Counted from the first letter of the stretch, positions 47,878-59,884 are shown. The stretch: DNA of 64,000 bases from Erigeron canadensis (GCF_010389155.1 NC_057767.1:3579765-3643764); one strand, 5' to 3'. A program made the numbers and translations. The notes: generated by a model from the letters alone, not told the origin.

Positions 47878-49360
47878 GAAGCACGATATGGGCTACAGAA
47901 GATGACATATGCGTTGCAGCCGCTGTTAGTATAATGAGATGTCTGCTTGTTCTTCTAATAACGACTAATCGTTTTTAATCTAGCATGGAACTATGTATGT
48001 TGGAAGTATGTTTGTTTTCAAACTATGTATTTTGTGTGTGTCAATGTCATTTCTATCTCCTTCAAACACTGTTTAATGATATTAATGTCGTTTACAGCTC
48101 TTGTTCTTTTGTAAAAAAATGAGCTGATCATCATTAGAAATGATATCAAGCCTTCCTGATCATTTAATTCTGCATCGTCATTGCCCTTTAGTTTATTTTC
48201 CATGCAGCCTTACAATTCCTCACTACAGCTCTTAAACTTTAAGTTTAGTAGCCTGAGTTTAATACACTTCAAATTAAATTGTGGGTAAACTTAGACCCTT
48301 TGATCTGTTTTCCTTTTAGAGATTCTCTTTTTATACATTATATCTATGTAATCAAGTATTCATACTGATAAAGTTAAAAACTTGTAGTAAATAGATGGAT
48401 TGCTGAGTTGATTGCCAGTGCCACTGCATGATGAAGCAAAAGGATGAAAGGTGTGTGCGCCTTTGCAAATATCTTCCTAGTAGTTACCGAACTAATTTAC
48501 TCTGTTATTATTAATAGTTGTCTTTTGGAGACAATTGTATCCTGAAGTCTTTGTGATAGAGTTCTATATTAGGTTATAAGTTTACATTATGACATGTAAC
48601 ACTGTGACAGGTCAAACTTCTAATATCTGGAAAGTAATTCCACTTGACCCTCATTGCTAGATGATCTCACCATTATGCTGGGACCAGGTTCTGACATTCT
48701 TCATTTCAGATCCATTTTTCTGGCTGCTATGAATCTATGTTTTTGATGACAATGCACATTTTACCATTTGATTCATGGTTAATCTTTGGAAAGTATTAAA
48801 GTATAGCTTGAAATCTATAGTATGTGTCCAACTTTAAATAGGTCAATTGCGTGTATTCAACTTTATATTAACATTTTATGTGTACGGATATACGTGACAT
48901 CCATTTAAGCTGCTACATCTGGTGCCTTGTCACCAGTTTCCATATTTTCCAATTGGTCAGATGCATACAATATAAACAAATGTTCAAAATTGTATGCACA
49001 CACTAGACCAATAAGCTGTCTATATACTATAGTTTTTGGACTATATTTGGTTATGTTTCTGTCACTTAACCATTTGATATGTAGGTGTATGCTCTTATAT
49101 GTATAAACCTGCACAGTAAGGGTTTCAGAGATGTCATGCAGAAGCAGATTGCAGTCTTCTGGGCTTTTCTTGGGGTTTATAACATTATTACTGTCGTTTA
49201 ATCAATTAATAGAGTGACCTTTGGTTTTGCAAGTTAGTTTCATCACTCTTTTTGTTATCCTCTTTGTTATCTGGTTGAAAACAGGGAAACTTGTGTTGAT
49301 ATTTGTACAGTTTCCATGAAATCATGAATTCTATGTACTTGTTACTTGTTTTCCTATTTT
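47878..49360. other. 3' flank of the SKP1-like gene and spacer
   Basis: No further exon can be joined to the SKP1-like frame after its TAA at 47875-47877. There is no clear AATAAA; T-rich sequence lies at 48000-48120. Short frames here have no domains. Confidence 0.4.
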
Positions 49361-49369
49361 TGATGTAGA

Positions 49370-49534
49370 TACTTGAAAGAGGGGTGAATGAGAAAGGCTG
49401 TGTTGCCAATGATGTTGAAACGGAACAGATAGTGTTTGAAGATGTTCCAGATGGATCTTCTGTTGAAGTTAGTTCCATGTTCAAAACCGAGGTTCAATAC
49501 CCCTGTTCTTGTCGCAGGAAACCTCATGATTGAA
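49370..49534 (+). pseudogene. Orphan exon-like coding segment, unknown family
   Basis: After a T-rich tract and acceptor-like 'gatgtag', the plus strand stays open for about 55 codons: ILERGVNEKGCVANDVETEQ, then a VPDGSSVEVSSMF block and a terminal CSCRRKPHD before TGA. Its composition is coding-like, unlike the surroundings. I found no upstream exon with a matching phase, so it may be a gene relic or a chance frame. Confidence 0.3.
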
Positions 49535-51149
49535 AGTGAAGCCTGATATAATTTGTAAGAATAACAACACTTACACTGTCTAGTGTAAATCTTGTTCAGT
49601 TTACTAACGATTGCTTGTTCATTTAGTGTCAATTAAAGACCAGAATTAAGAAACCACCAAGCTCCACTTTCAGAATCTTTACAACAGATATGGGAATCCC
49701 GTTATTATATTGAATTTAGTTAAGGTAAGTGAAAACTTCTCTATATTGTTCTAAATATAGGGGTGGCAATCGTGTCGTGTTCGGGTTGACTGGTTGCGTG
49801 TTAGCGGGTTCATATACCTTAACCTAAACACAATCCATTTAGTAATTGTGTCCAAAATTTGAACCCAAACCCAACTCAACCCATGTAACCCATATTAATC
49901 AACCTATGAACTCACTCAACTCTCGTAGTTGACACTTTTTCTTCATGCTTTTCAGGTTTAGAGCAGTAGGTTTACTAATGGACCGCCTCTGGATGTTGTA
50001 ATTGTTTGATGTTTGAAGGCTTGTAATGCAAACAAGTATCTTTTTAATTCGGATTTGGATTTATGTAATGGTTTTAAACAATTGAATTTGAACTATGTAA
50101 TCGGTTATTTTGGGATGATTTTAAGACTTTAATTATGATGTTTTCCATTTAATCTTTTGTACCATGTCGTTCTGTGGCATCTCGTGTTTCCCCCGTAGTC
50201 GGGGTGTTACAAGATATTTGGTAAAATGTTAGTTATAATTTCTGTTTCTCCATTTCATAGAAATCCCACCAAATTCTCATTTTTTTTAAGACTTATAATC
50301 GATATTTTCCGTTCAAGATTTTCAAGGATTTGCTCTATTTTAACATCCTTTTAACTATTTTCTTTTTTAATATATATAAAGGTTAAATGTATATTTCTTC
50401 GTGAATCTTTTGTTAAAGACAATATATAAAGATCTAATTTTATTTTGTTTTTAATTGTTAATATTTAAAATATTTTTTATTCATTATATATTGGAATATT
50501 TATTCATGGATTAGAACTTAGAAGTAAAAGATGCATGTATCTAAAACTACTTCTGATTCCATGGATTCATAAAATAAATTAATAGTTTTATTTATTATCT
50601 TTCTTATGATTGTAGATCTTTGAAATATAAATTTTAGATTGATTGTAGTTGATAATATTGATGTTATAAAGATCTGGAAAAGGGAAGGTTGTGCGGTTGA
50701 TGAAGATGATAACTGACTAAAGGCTAGGAAAGAAATGAGTTTAAAAGACTAAAATGGCCTCACGTGCTATGCACGTGGTCGGTTTAACGGCTAGAAGTAA
50801 CGGAAGTTAGTGTCAGGGACTGATTACAACGAAAATAGAAAACTGAGGGACGGTTAGCAACGAAAAAAAAACACAGGGGGAAAAAAGCAAATATGAACAA
50901 CCACAGGGACCATTTGTGACATTTTCTCTTATTTTTATATTTTGTATATCGATTTCAGTTGGCCCCAAACACGAATAATAATCCTCTCATCCTAATTGTT
51001 GTTGTTGTTGTTGTTGTTAGATTAGAGGTATATATATATATATCTGTTTGTGAGAATATATAATAATAATAATTGTATCGTCCGGTATATATAGATCCCC
51101 CATGGATTCGGATTCTGTGTCGGATAAATCATGATCAGCAGTAGCACCC
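49535..51149. other. Spacer with LTR-like debris
   Basis: The stretch at 49758-50215 carries phrases common in plant LTRs ('gggtggcaatcgtgtcgtgttcggg', then 'cgtgtttcccccgtagtcggggtg'). The second resembles 'catgtttccgccaacggtgggg' at 43154. At 50740-50935 there is text of the dispersed 'gggaccatttgtgac' type. A (GTT)n run lies at 50998-51018. I see no gene. Confidence 0.4.
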
Positions 51150-51197
51150 ATGGATTTGGATTCTGTGTTGGGTAAATCATCATCACGAGCAGCTATT
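51103..51197 (+). repeat. Imperfect tandem duplication at the gene start, creating a short upstream ORF
   Basis: CATGGATTCGGATTCTGTGT at 51102 is repeated as CATGGATTTGGATTCTGTGT at 51149, each followed by a GGTAAATCAT/GGATAAATCAT stretch. The period is 47. The first copy encodes MDSDSVSDKS then TGA (51103-51135). The second starts the main frame, MDLDSVLGKS. Confidence 0.85.
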
Positions 51198-51581
51198 GAA
51201 GAAGAGTAATTGTTTTTATCTCTGTATTTGTATTTCGATTTCAGATTGTTGTTAGATTAGAGGAATAATTAAAATTGATTAATTAATTTTTGTAACAAAA
51301 CAAATATATCATCGTCGTCGTTGATGTATAATTAAGTAAGTCATGATTATTAAAAGCCAAAGCCGTAGTTAACAAAAACTAACAAATTGATTGATTGTAA
51401 CGTACAGGAAGCACAAGAAAGGAAGGTGTGATCGATTTGGTACTAAAATGACAGATTCCACCAAGCTTAAAGAGATGGCTTTGAATAGCTATTCACAGCT
51501 AACTAAATCTGAACAGTTAGTTAGCCTCCCCCTCCTATCTAATCTAATTTTGCATCTGTTTCTTTTCGATTAATTAATTTA

Positions 51582-51635
<54 letters not shown>

Positions 51636-52894
51636 GATAACACTCCGGTGAGAATAGTCTTAAAATAAGAACGGTGAGAACACTTAAAAAACATCATTTT
51701 GATGTATTAAAAGTCCATAAAACTAACATAGTGCTTAACTAATTATCATTATTTAAGTGTTTAACAACACATTGATCCGTCAAAATCGAAAAAATCACGT
51801 TTTTTGTTTTGTGCATCCATCTTGGATGCATATTCATCAAAATGATGCATCCACTAAAAAACGTGATTTTTTCGATTTTGACGGATCAATATGTTGTTAA
51901 ACACTTAAATAATAATAATTAGTTAAGCACTATGATAGTTTTATGGACTTTTAATGCATCAAAATGAGGTTTTTTAAGTGTACTCACCGTTCTTATTTTA
52001 AGACTGTTCTTATTTGATTGTCTCCTATATATATATATATATATTATATAAACAACCCACCATTTATGTATGCATGATATAATATTTCCCGCCTGATTCT
52101 AATTGTTGTGGTTATGAATAATTATTGATTTGATTGCAGAGTTAGTTGCATATTAGCAGCTTGCTCCACAGTCTATACGTGAGCCCATCTATTCCTCCTT
52201 TCACTTTCATTTATTCATATTTTGTTTTTTCAATTCTTTCCTCCTCCCCCTCTACGGCTCTACAATTCTAAAATTAATTTTGTTGTTGTATACGTAATAA
52301 TTGTTTCAACTACTACTATCTATCTATATATATAATAATAATCCAAAGGTGTGTTTTGTTTGTTCCTCTGTAGTCAGGAGTTACAGTTTTCTTGGTCCGC
52401 TGAAAAATTCCTGCCCGAGGGCGACATGTGAGTACCTAGCTAGTAATTCTTATATATACGACTAGTATAGATTGTTAATAATGTTTTGTTTTTGCAATTG
52501 ATTCCTCCCTCGGTTCAGTTACTTTATTACTATATATTTTAACCAATTGAGAGATTATTGTTGTTGAAGAGAGGCGGCAAAAACATTGGCCCTAAAGATG
52601 GCCAAGATTATAGGCGAAGACGCCTCTGCGCTCCATGCTCGTATCGAAAAGCCTAAAGTGAAACCATGCATATTGAATGACAAAATAAGATATCAAATGC
52701 TCGACAGATATGAAGATTTTTTGAAGAGGATGGAGGAGGTGAAGATGCATCAGCGGAAACTCAAACTCAAAAATAAATCTGATGATCAAGGAGCTAGTTC
52801 TGTAACAAAGGGCGATCAATCTGATGGCCAATATAGAAAAGAAATGCTCGCGAAGAAGGCAACAGAGAAAGGATTTCCAGACTTTGTTTGGTAA
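51150..52894 (+). CDS. Unrecognised 193-aa protein (5 exons)
   Basis: Exons 51150-51205, 51408-51515, 52140-52178, 52374-52427 and 52570-52894 all have GT-AG junctions. Phases are 2-2-2-2, and 582 nt are open throughout. That consistency across four introns is strong evidence for a real gene. The protein starts MDLDSVLGKSSSRAAIEEE. It has basic KHKKGRC, a hydrophobic patch VSCILAACSTVY, then the helix-rich EAAKTLALKMAKIIGEDASA. A long charged region follows (about residues 110-160: YEDFLKRMEEVKMHQRKL), and it ends KGFPDFVW. No signal peptide, membrane segment or known catalytic motif is visible. It may be a small helical adaptor or nuclear protein, but I do not recognise the family. Intron 2 holds a large hairpin. 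Confidence 0.68.
51586..51631. repeat. (ATT)n and (TA)n microsatellites
   Basis: Successive ATT and TA units precede the intron-2 fold-back element. Confidence 0.9.
51651..52010. mobile_element. Near-perfect 360-bp inverted repeat (fold-back element) in intron 2
   Basis: Arms of about 156 bp (51651-51806 and 51855-52010) match at roughly 95% or better by eye. They surround a loop of about 48 bp that itself contains GATGCAT palindromes. Anchors include TCTTAAAATAAGAACGGTGA and GATCCGTCAAAATCGAAAAA, each with its complement. No coding capacity exists. Flanks are (ATT)n/(TA)n on the left and (TA)n on the right, so no target duplication can be read. Confidence 0.9.
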
Positions 52895-54622
52895 TCGGGG
52901 CCGGAGGATAATTGAATTGTCTTATGCTTTTGTGTGTTAAGAAGATTGTTAATTTTTATTATGGTGGAGAATCATGGTCATATGCTTTTCTATTAAGATT
53001 TTTAATTTAGTTTGCTTCCTTCTATTTATTTGGACTAACATCGGCCCTGAAATGTATTGCATGATCTTAATATCGGTTTGTCTGGTCAATAGCCTAATAT
53101 CTCGTTGTATTGGAGGATTTGGATCGTTTGTTCTTTTAAGAAGATTGTATTCGTCTTCAGCTAATACAGTGATAACCTAGAAAAATGTTTCTGCTCAATC
53201 GGTCATCGAAAAGGAACCAGATCTGAAAGCTAGGGGTGTTGCTATGGGTATTCTATTGTATGTTCATGATGATGCTAAAATGTACACAAGACCTTTGTTA
53301 TGACGTTAAAAGAAATGAAACGTGTGCACAAGTCAAGAATGTGATTTATAATGACTGCGCCCTTTATTGGTAGTTTCATGGGTACGACTTTCAGATTAGG
53401 TAAAGACGTTTCTTTCTGCTTATTCTTGGGTAGATTATAATGTAGCTGTTGACATAGTTAAGATGCTCGGATTTGAGAAAGCAGGTATGAAGTTGTATAA
53501 AATAACCCTTTGTGAATATGAGTGATGCTTATATGCCTGGTGTGACTTGCAATTCTTGAGATAATTAACATACAAGTTGTTCTTAAGTTTGATTGTTATG
53601 TTCTTGAGATAGAATGAGATTTTTCCAAAAATGTTGGTTAAAGAAATAGTATAATGTTCTTATTATCTTATCTATTTGTCATACACATTCAGCTATATAA
53701 ATTCAATTTTTTTGGAATTCAGAACTGATGCATCCCTTTATACTCTATCTGTGATTACTTGAATGGATAAGTTTATAAGCTGCAGTGAAGCTAATACCGT
53801 CTCTTTCGGACCTTGATTATCCAGCCATTACAAATAGCAATACTTACAGTTGGAACTTCTGGTGGTGCCCAGTCATTTGTTGCAAATGGAAAATGTTTAC
53901 AGTTTTAGATTATGGCTCTTCACTAATATTTGTTTAAGGTTTTAACTAGAAGGTAGCAAGATCTGTTATGGGTCCGCCACTACGGTGATTGTTGCACTTT
54001 CGCCATCACATATGCTCCAACTCACGCCTTCTCTTGACGTAAATAGATTTGCCTTTTATTGTCAATCTTTCAATGGTAAATTTTCCTGCACATTGTACCG
54101 TCTTTTAATGGTAAATTTTCCTCCAGTGTACGATTTTTCAATATATAACACTTCCTACTGATGGTGTAAACCCATAAATTATCTTTTTAATCACAATGCA
54201 TATCCATCAAATGTCAATTGTGTTAGTGCTTTTTTTAAATGTATTTTTTTATAATAGGCGTACGATTAATTGTCAGGCTGGTCAGGCACGGGTTTTCAAG
54301 AACTTGTTTGAGATGAATGATGAAATCCATACGAAGAAACTCACTTCACTTTAATTCTCTTTGTTTTCTCATAATATCAGTCGTAATGTTGTTGCCGGGG
54401 TGGTAGGAGATGGTGTTTCTCTTAAAAGAAAATAAGGGGAGAGAGGACAAGTTTAGATAGTTGTTCAAAGATTGACATTACATTCTTATTAGGTTTTGCA
54501 AGAAAAGGGTAGTTATACTGGTACAAAATCAAATATCGGTCAAGGGGTATATTTGAGATATCGGTTATCACGGTGAGATATAGGTAATGTTAATGTTATG
54601 TAATACAGTATATATTTATATA
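52895..54622. other. 3' flank of the 193-aa gene and spacer
   Basis: No further exon is supported. A small tandem duplication lies at about 54070-54125 ('tcaatggtaaattttcctgcacattgtac' followed by 'ttaatggtaaattttcctccagtgtac'). The open frame 52974-53180 is not supported by splicing or domain. Confidence 0.4.
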
Positions 54623-55520
54623 CTAGTTCTAATACCCGTACAATGTACGGCCTTGATAATATTGTAAAATGATTACCTTTTTTGAAGATTATTTTTTCTT
54701 GATTTAAGTACAATTAATAAAAGTATATAGTTTTGGATTTATATATATATATAGATGGGGAAAATGAATATGAGGCTGTTAGGCATCTAATTTTGGTGAA
54801 AAAATCGTCACATCTTAATTTTTAATACATAAAATGCATGGAGGCCCAATCATTTATTTAAATTATTAAAAAATTAGTATATGAGAGATTTTTTTACCCA
54901 AATTAAATATGACGCGTTATATGAACCATATTCAAATTGTTGTAATTTGTAATGATATTTAAAACTTACAGTTTTTGTAACAAATGTTCAATCCTTATTG
55001 TATATTTGAATAAATAATAGTTAATTGACATATAATAATAAAATATTAATTTTCACCGTGTAAATATGATTCATGAAAAAAATCATCTTCCAATACAATT
55101 AAACAGAATTGAATATTTCCATGATTGACATGTAGTGCTTTCTTAGTCAAAAACTCAACTCCGCAAAAATTAAAATACATAATAATGTTAGAAATCAATG
55201 AATATAAATAAGCGTAAATAGTAGAATGCTTTATACACATATTCGTAATTCGTAACTTACAAATCTCACAAAATATATATCATCCCAAACCATTAATAGG
55301 AAAGTATTTAGATTAGATTTATATGACCTCGTTATTATACATATAATCAAACACGTTATTAAATATTAATGTTATAATTAGATGATGATTATAATACTAA
55401 ATTTAAAAAAAATTAAGAAAATTTTTAATTTTAATAATAGGTTAAACATGACACGTGTCGCTTAAGAGACATGTCACATGTCGCTTAAAAAACTATTCAA
55501 TCCTGTTTTAGTTTATTGGT
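54623..55520 (-). mobile_element. Candidate Helitron on the minus strand
   Basis: The 3' terminus, read on the minus strand, is CCGTACATTGTACGG (a perfect hairpin), then GTATTAGAA and CTAG at 54626-54623, with host T outside. The 5' side near 55500-55520 reads CCAATAAACTAAAACAGGA on the minus strand, which matches 11754 on the plus strand. The 3' terminus is convincing and the exact 5' end is not. Confidence 0.55.
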
Positions 55521-55613
55521 AGATAGGGGAAAGTGAATATAAAGGATCTCATACCTAAGCTTAGGGATGAAACCCTTCACATAACAATATTTTAATATTT
55601 GTTATATAATTAA

Positions 55614-55826
55614 GAGTTAATTACACTTTTGGTTCCTGTCAAGGGTTAAAAATTACCGTTTTCATCCCTACATTTCATATATTATTGTTTTGGTCCAAAA
55701 AACTTTACTCCATCAACACTTTTGATCCAATTCTTGAAAAGAACGTTAAACACTCATCACGTGATCTGCACGTGATGGGTATTTTAGTCTTTTCATTCTC
55801 ATAAAGGACTAAAAGTGTAATTAACT
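55614..55826 (+). mobile_element. MITE, GAGTTAATTACACTTTTGGT family, copy 1
   Basis: The ends are GAGTTAATTACACTTTTGGT and the complement ...AAAAGTGTAATTAACT. It aligns over its full 213 bp, in opposite orientation, with 58723-58936. Shared interior marks are CTCATCACGTGAT, ATGGGTATTTTAGTCT and GGGTTAAAAATTAC. It is non-coding. Confidence 0.85.
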
Positions 55827-55981
55827 TTTCCAATAATAAACAACTTTTAAAACACATCATCATCATCAAATCAAAAACATCTTTTAACAGGTTAACACAA
55901 AAATTTCCCAATCTACAAATCAACCAGCATCCATATTCTTAATCTATATTCATATCGACATCGATATGTATATCTATACAG

Positions 55982-56261
55982 GGTAAGGTTTAATTAAGAA
56001 CCATTTAAATTGGAAGAACCATGAAAACCACTATATTATAACTTGATGTTCATATGTGATAGGTATATGTAAATATATACGTTCACATAGGTTCATTTGA
56101 GAACCATTTATATATGAAAATAGGTAATATTAGTTATAACTTGACATGTTTAAATATGCATGAATTTGTTCACATAGACTATTCACATATGAACACTAAG
56201 TTATAATTAAAAGGTTCTTATGGTTCTTCCAATTCAAATAGTTCTCATTTGAATCTTTGCC
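55982..56261. mobile_element. MITE, AAGGTTCAAATGAGAACC family, copy 2
   Basis: This is a full-length partner of 30055-30331 in opposite orientation. It begins GGTAAGGTTTAATTAAGAAC and ends GTTCTCATTTGAATCTTTGCC. Confidence 0.85.
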
Positions 56262-56376
56262 TATCTATACATACATATATATATATATACATCTTTATAA
56301 ATACATCCCAAAATAATTTTCAGATCTTCAAATCAACATCTATAATCTCCATCTATGTTGATATATATATATATAT

Positions 56377-56570
56377 GAGAAAATAGAGTATATGGCTGTT
56401 AGATACCCAAGTTTTGGTGTATAACCTCTCACATACCAATATTTTAATATATATATATATATATATATAAATGCTTGGGCCCCCATGCTTTTCATGGATT
56501 AAAAAACAAGATGTGAGGGGTTCTACACCCAAGTTGGGTATTTAACAGTCACATACTCCATACCCTCTAT
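56377..56570. mobile_element. Palindromic MITE with a central TA run
   Basis: Left-end text 'agagtatatggctgttagatacccaa' is mirrored by 'ttgggtatttaacagtcacatactcc' on the right. A (TA)n tract lies between, near 56446-56469. Partial relatives occur at 6700-6790, 30405-30515, 54751-54850 and 55525-55590. Confidence 0.65.
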
Positions 56571-58650
56571 ATATATATATATTTAGGTTATTATGAGAAC
56601 TAACTAATTGTCGAGAATTACGAGAACCAATTATTTGTAAGGGTAGTTTTGTAAATTGGATATATACAACTTTTATTAAAATATTAAAGATGATTAAATC
56701 CTATAAACATCTCAATTACTATAACCGTTTAATCAATCTATGAATACATAAAAGTTTCTAATTACCATAACACTAAAATATGTTGCTAATGCCTCGTGGA
56801 ATTTTTTTTGTTTATCATTACTATATTATGTTAGCACTTCAATTAGATATTCTCTTAAATTATGTTTTATATATTTTTTCTATCGACTTTAATTTCCACT
56901 TCTGCTATCCTTCATTTAGTGTTTAAATGTTAAGTAATTAACTCTCTGCCATGTGATAAGATGATAATTAACTCCAATATTTTTTTTTTGAAAAGTAATT
57001 AACTCCAATATTTTCTTTTTTTTTTTTAATTTAAGAAAAACAAACGTTGGAAGTTTTTTAATGAGAACCTAAATGAGAATAATAATTAATCACATGTGTA
57101 CAGAAATTTTTAGAAAAAATAATATGTTTATTTGTGTAAATTAGATGTACACATATGTACCGTTTACAAATATATATATATATTAAAATCATCACATGTG
57201 AACATGATAAAATCACACTAGTTTATATGTGTTCACAATTAATAATTATTCATTCAAAATTACGAATGGCTAGATGAGGATAAAAAAAAACGTGTACACC
57301 TATATACCAAAAATAAATATTAGATGTACACATGTCTTGTGATCCTATGTGTGAGAATGGTGACTTACCTGACATGAGTTTTATGTGGTGTGTGCTCTGT
57401 GTACCAAAATAGTACATGGGACCAGAGGGTTTCCACCCATTTTGCCCATGTAAACATGATGAAATTACATGTGTTAATGATAAGTTATATGTGTAAATTG
57501 GATGTAGATATGTGAACATGATAAATTACATCAACTTTCATGTACACTCAAAATTAGAAATATGCAAAAATTCCAAATTAATTCTCATTAATTTTGCAAA
57601 GTTATATGTGGATTTAGAGCAAAATTTTAATTGCTTACAAAAAATAATGAGAATATAAAAAATATTAAAAGTATAGTTGATGCTTAAAGAGGGTGGAAAG
57701 TCAACAAAAAATTATTTAATGATATACAAGGTAACATCTGCCTTCACGAGTATAACGGGACGGATAAGCGAAAAAACGGGTACAAGTATAATATTTAATT
57801 AAGTTATCCCTAGACTACCCTTTTCTTATTATAATGTGTTATATTAAATCTTTTTTAATTAATTGAATACCATAATTAATTACTACCGTTGATTAACTCA
57901 TTTGATGGTCAAGATTAGTTCATGCAGTTATCGACATTTTTTAAGTTCTCATATTATTTTTTTCATATATATATATAACACCCAACAAATCATATCTATA
58001 TCCCAAAACTGTTCATCGATATGTATATCTATATCCCAAAAATGGCAATAACACCCAACAAATCATTACAACAGTTTCTGGGTTCTTTTTCTTTTTTCTA
58101 TCCTTTCTCGAGATCTACAAATCATAACAAACCTTTTAACGTGTGGTGGTGGCTGATCTAGGATGGTGGTGGCTGGAGATTCGCCCGGTATTGGTGACGG
58201 AGATTTCAACAGATCGCGACGGCTGACCTAGATTTCAACAGATTTCAACACCATTGCCGCAAAACACCGCCGCAGCACCACCCACTGTCGCGACTGTCCA
58301 TAATGAAAACTAGAAAAAACCCACCATAACCGGTTTCTCCACTACCCACCACCACCGCTAAACCAATACCGCCACCCATCACCACTACCGCACCTCACAA
58401 AAAGTATAGACATAAACATAGATTTGGATATAGATACAAATCTATATATATATATATAAAGGTGAGATGTTGGGGAGATGATGAAGCTACATGTGGTGAT
58501 GAAGATGCAGTGGTTCAAAAGATAGAACCATACATTTCCCATGTCTCTTCAATCTTCAAGATTTATAAAGTGAAACATTTAGATCTAGAAATTGAATATA
58601 GATATCGATTGATACAGATACATATGGATCATAGATTGATGTATAGATTT
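56571..58650. other. Intergenic DNA without a supported gene
   Basis: Contents: a poly(A) micro-insertion (56965-57014) and a short tandem duplication of 'taacacccaacaaatcat' plus 'ctatatcccaaaa' (57975-58070). A GC-richer patch at 58140-58400 has CCACC/GGTGG runs and no maintained frame. Minus-strand frame 57250-57519 has no recognisable domain. Confidence 0.4.
56965..57014 (-). mobile_element. Poly(A) micro-insertion with exact 19-bp target duplication
   Basis: TAATTAACTCCAATATTTT occurs at 56965-56983 and identically at 56996-57014. The insert is 12 bp: on the minus strand CTTTTC plus A residues. Confidence 0.75.
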
Positions 58651-58936
58651 GAGTTAATTGCGCTTTTGGTCCCTATTGATTGATACAGATAGATATAGAT
58701 ACAAAGATTGATATATAGATTTGAGTTAATTACATTTTTGGTCCCTATATAATGAATAGACTAAAATACCCATTACGTGCATATCATGTGATGAGTGTTT
58801 TAACGTCCGTTTCGAAAATTGGACCAAAAGCAATGACGGAGCAAGAGTTTTTTGGACCAAAACCGTAATATATGAAAGGTAAGGATGAAAACAGTAATTT
58901 TTAACCCTCGACAGGGACCAAAAGTGTAATTAACTC
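58651..58936 (-). mobile_element. MITE, GAGTTAATTACACTTTTGGT family, copy 2, with partial end duplication
   Basis: The full copy is 58723-58936, inverted relative to 55614-55826. The 72 bp before it (58651-58722) repeat the element's left end: GAGTTAATTGCGCTTTTGGTCC, then GATACAGATAGATATAGATA. This suggests local slippage or nested insertion. Confidence 0.8.
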
Positions 58937-58983
58937 TATAATTAATAAAACACAAGACCCCATACCTAAACATTCAGATATGG

Positions 58984-59440
58984 GTTAATTAAAATTTTGG
59001 TCCCTGAAAATGACATGTTTTCACTTTTAGTCACTAAACTTAAAAAATTGTAATTTCTATACTAAACTTACCACTTATTTTCACTTTTGGTCACCGCGTC
59101 AACTTCGTTAGCTTTTCTCCGTTAACTTGCCCACATTCGTTAAGTATTTATAAAATGAGACGAGTGAAGTATTTATAAAAATAAATCATGTAGATTACAC
59201 TTTTCATCCATGAAGTTTGACCGATTATTAATTTTATTTATAGAAAAATGACAAGGACGAAAAGTGAAAAATAATCTAATGAATATGGGCAAGTTAACGA
59301 AGTAAAACTAACGAAGTAGACACAGTGACAAAGAATGAAAAAAAGTGGCAAGTTTAGTATAGAATTTGCAATTTTCAAAGTTTAGTGACTAAAAGTGAAA
59401 AACGTGTCAAGTTCAGGGACCAAATGTGTAATTTACCCAA
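58984..59440. mobile_element. Long palindromic element, about 455 bp
   Basis: The left reads GGGTTAATTAAAATTTTGGTCCCTG, and the right, complemented, reads GGGTAAATTACACATTTGGTCCCTGAAC. Further paired blocks run inward ('acttttagtcactaaactt', 'tactaaacttgccact', 'cgtcaacttcgtta'). It is non-coding; termini are of the same GGTCCCTG style as the MITE before it. No clear target duplication was found. Confidence 0.65.
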
Positions 59441-59501
59441 TTTATAATAAATGATCAAAACAATATACATGGATAACACCATCTGCGTTAATTATAACAC
59501 A

Positions 59502-59884
59502 TCTATACTATCTAAATAAACAAACTACCCTCTTAAAATTTAACACTCTACCTTTAAAATCTCTAATTTATCCTTTTAATCTATATTACCATCAAATACT
59601 TTATCCCTGAAATTCCAAAAATACCCTTTAAAAAAAAACTTACGCGTGTCCCTTCCTTCCCTGCAGTTGCTTACATAGTATACCAAAAAAACTCACATGC
59701 GTTACTGAATTTAATAATCAATCAACATAAAAAACGTTCACTCCAAAACAACAACGGCGGTTAGCACTTTCAGCCGGACTAAGAAACACTTGAGTTGAAT
59801 CATACATTCATGTAATAACACGGTATCACTACTTAACCAGCTTTTTTTCCTATGCTCCGCCGCATTGCACGGGTACAAGACTAG
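59502..59884 (+). mobile_element. Complete non-autonomous Helitron, 383 bp
   Basis: It starts TCTATACTATCTAAATAAAC after a host A (59501). It ends with GCCGCATTGCACGGG hairpin sequence, TACAAGA and CTAG (59881-59884), followed by host T (59885). All plant Helitron end rules are met in a very short element, and no coding frame is present. Confidence 0.85.

Noticed and set aside
52592..52831. Minus-strand 79-codon frame opposite the last exon of the 193-aa gene
   Set aside because: It is a shadow of the spliced plus-strand exon and has no independent support.
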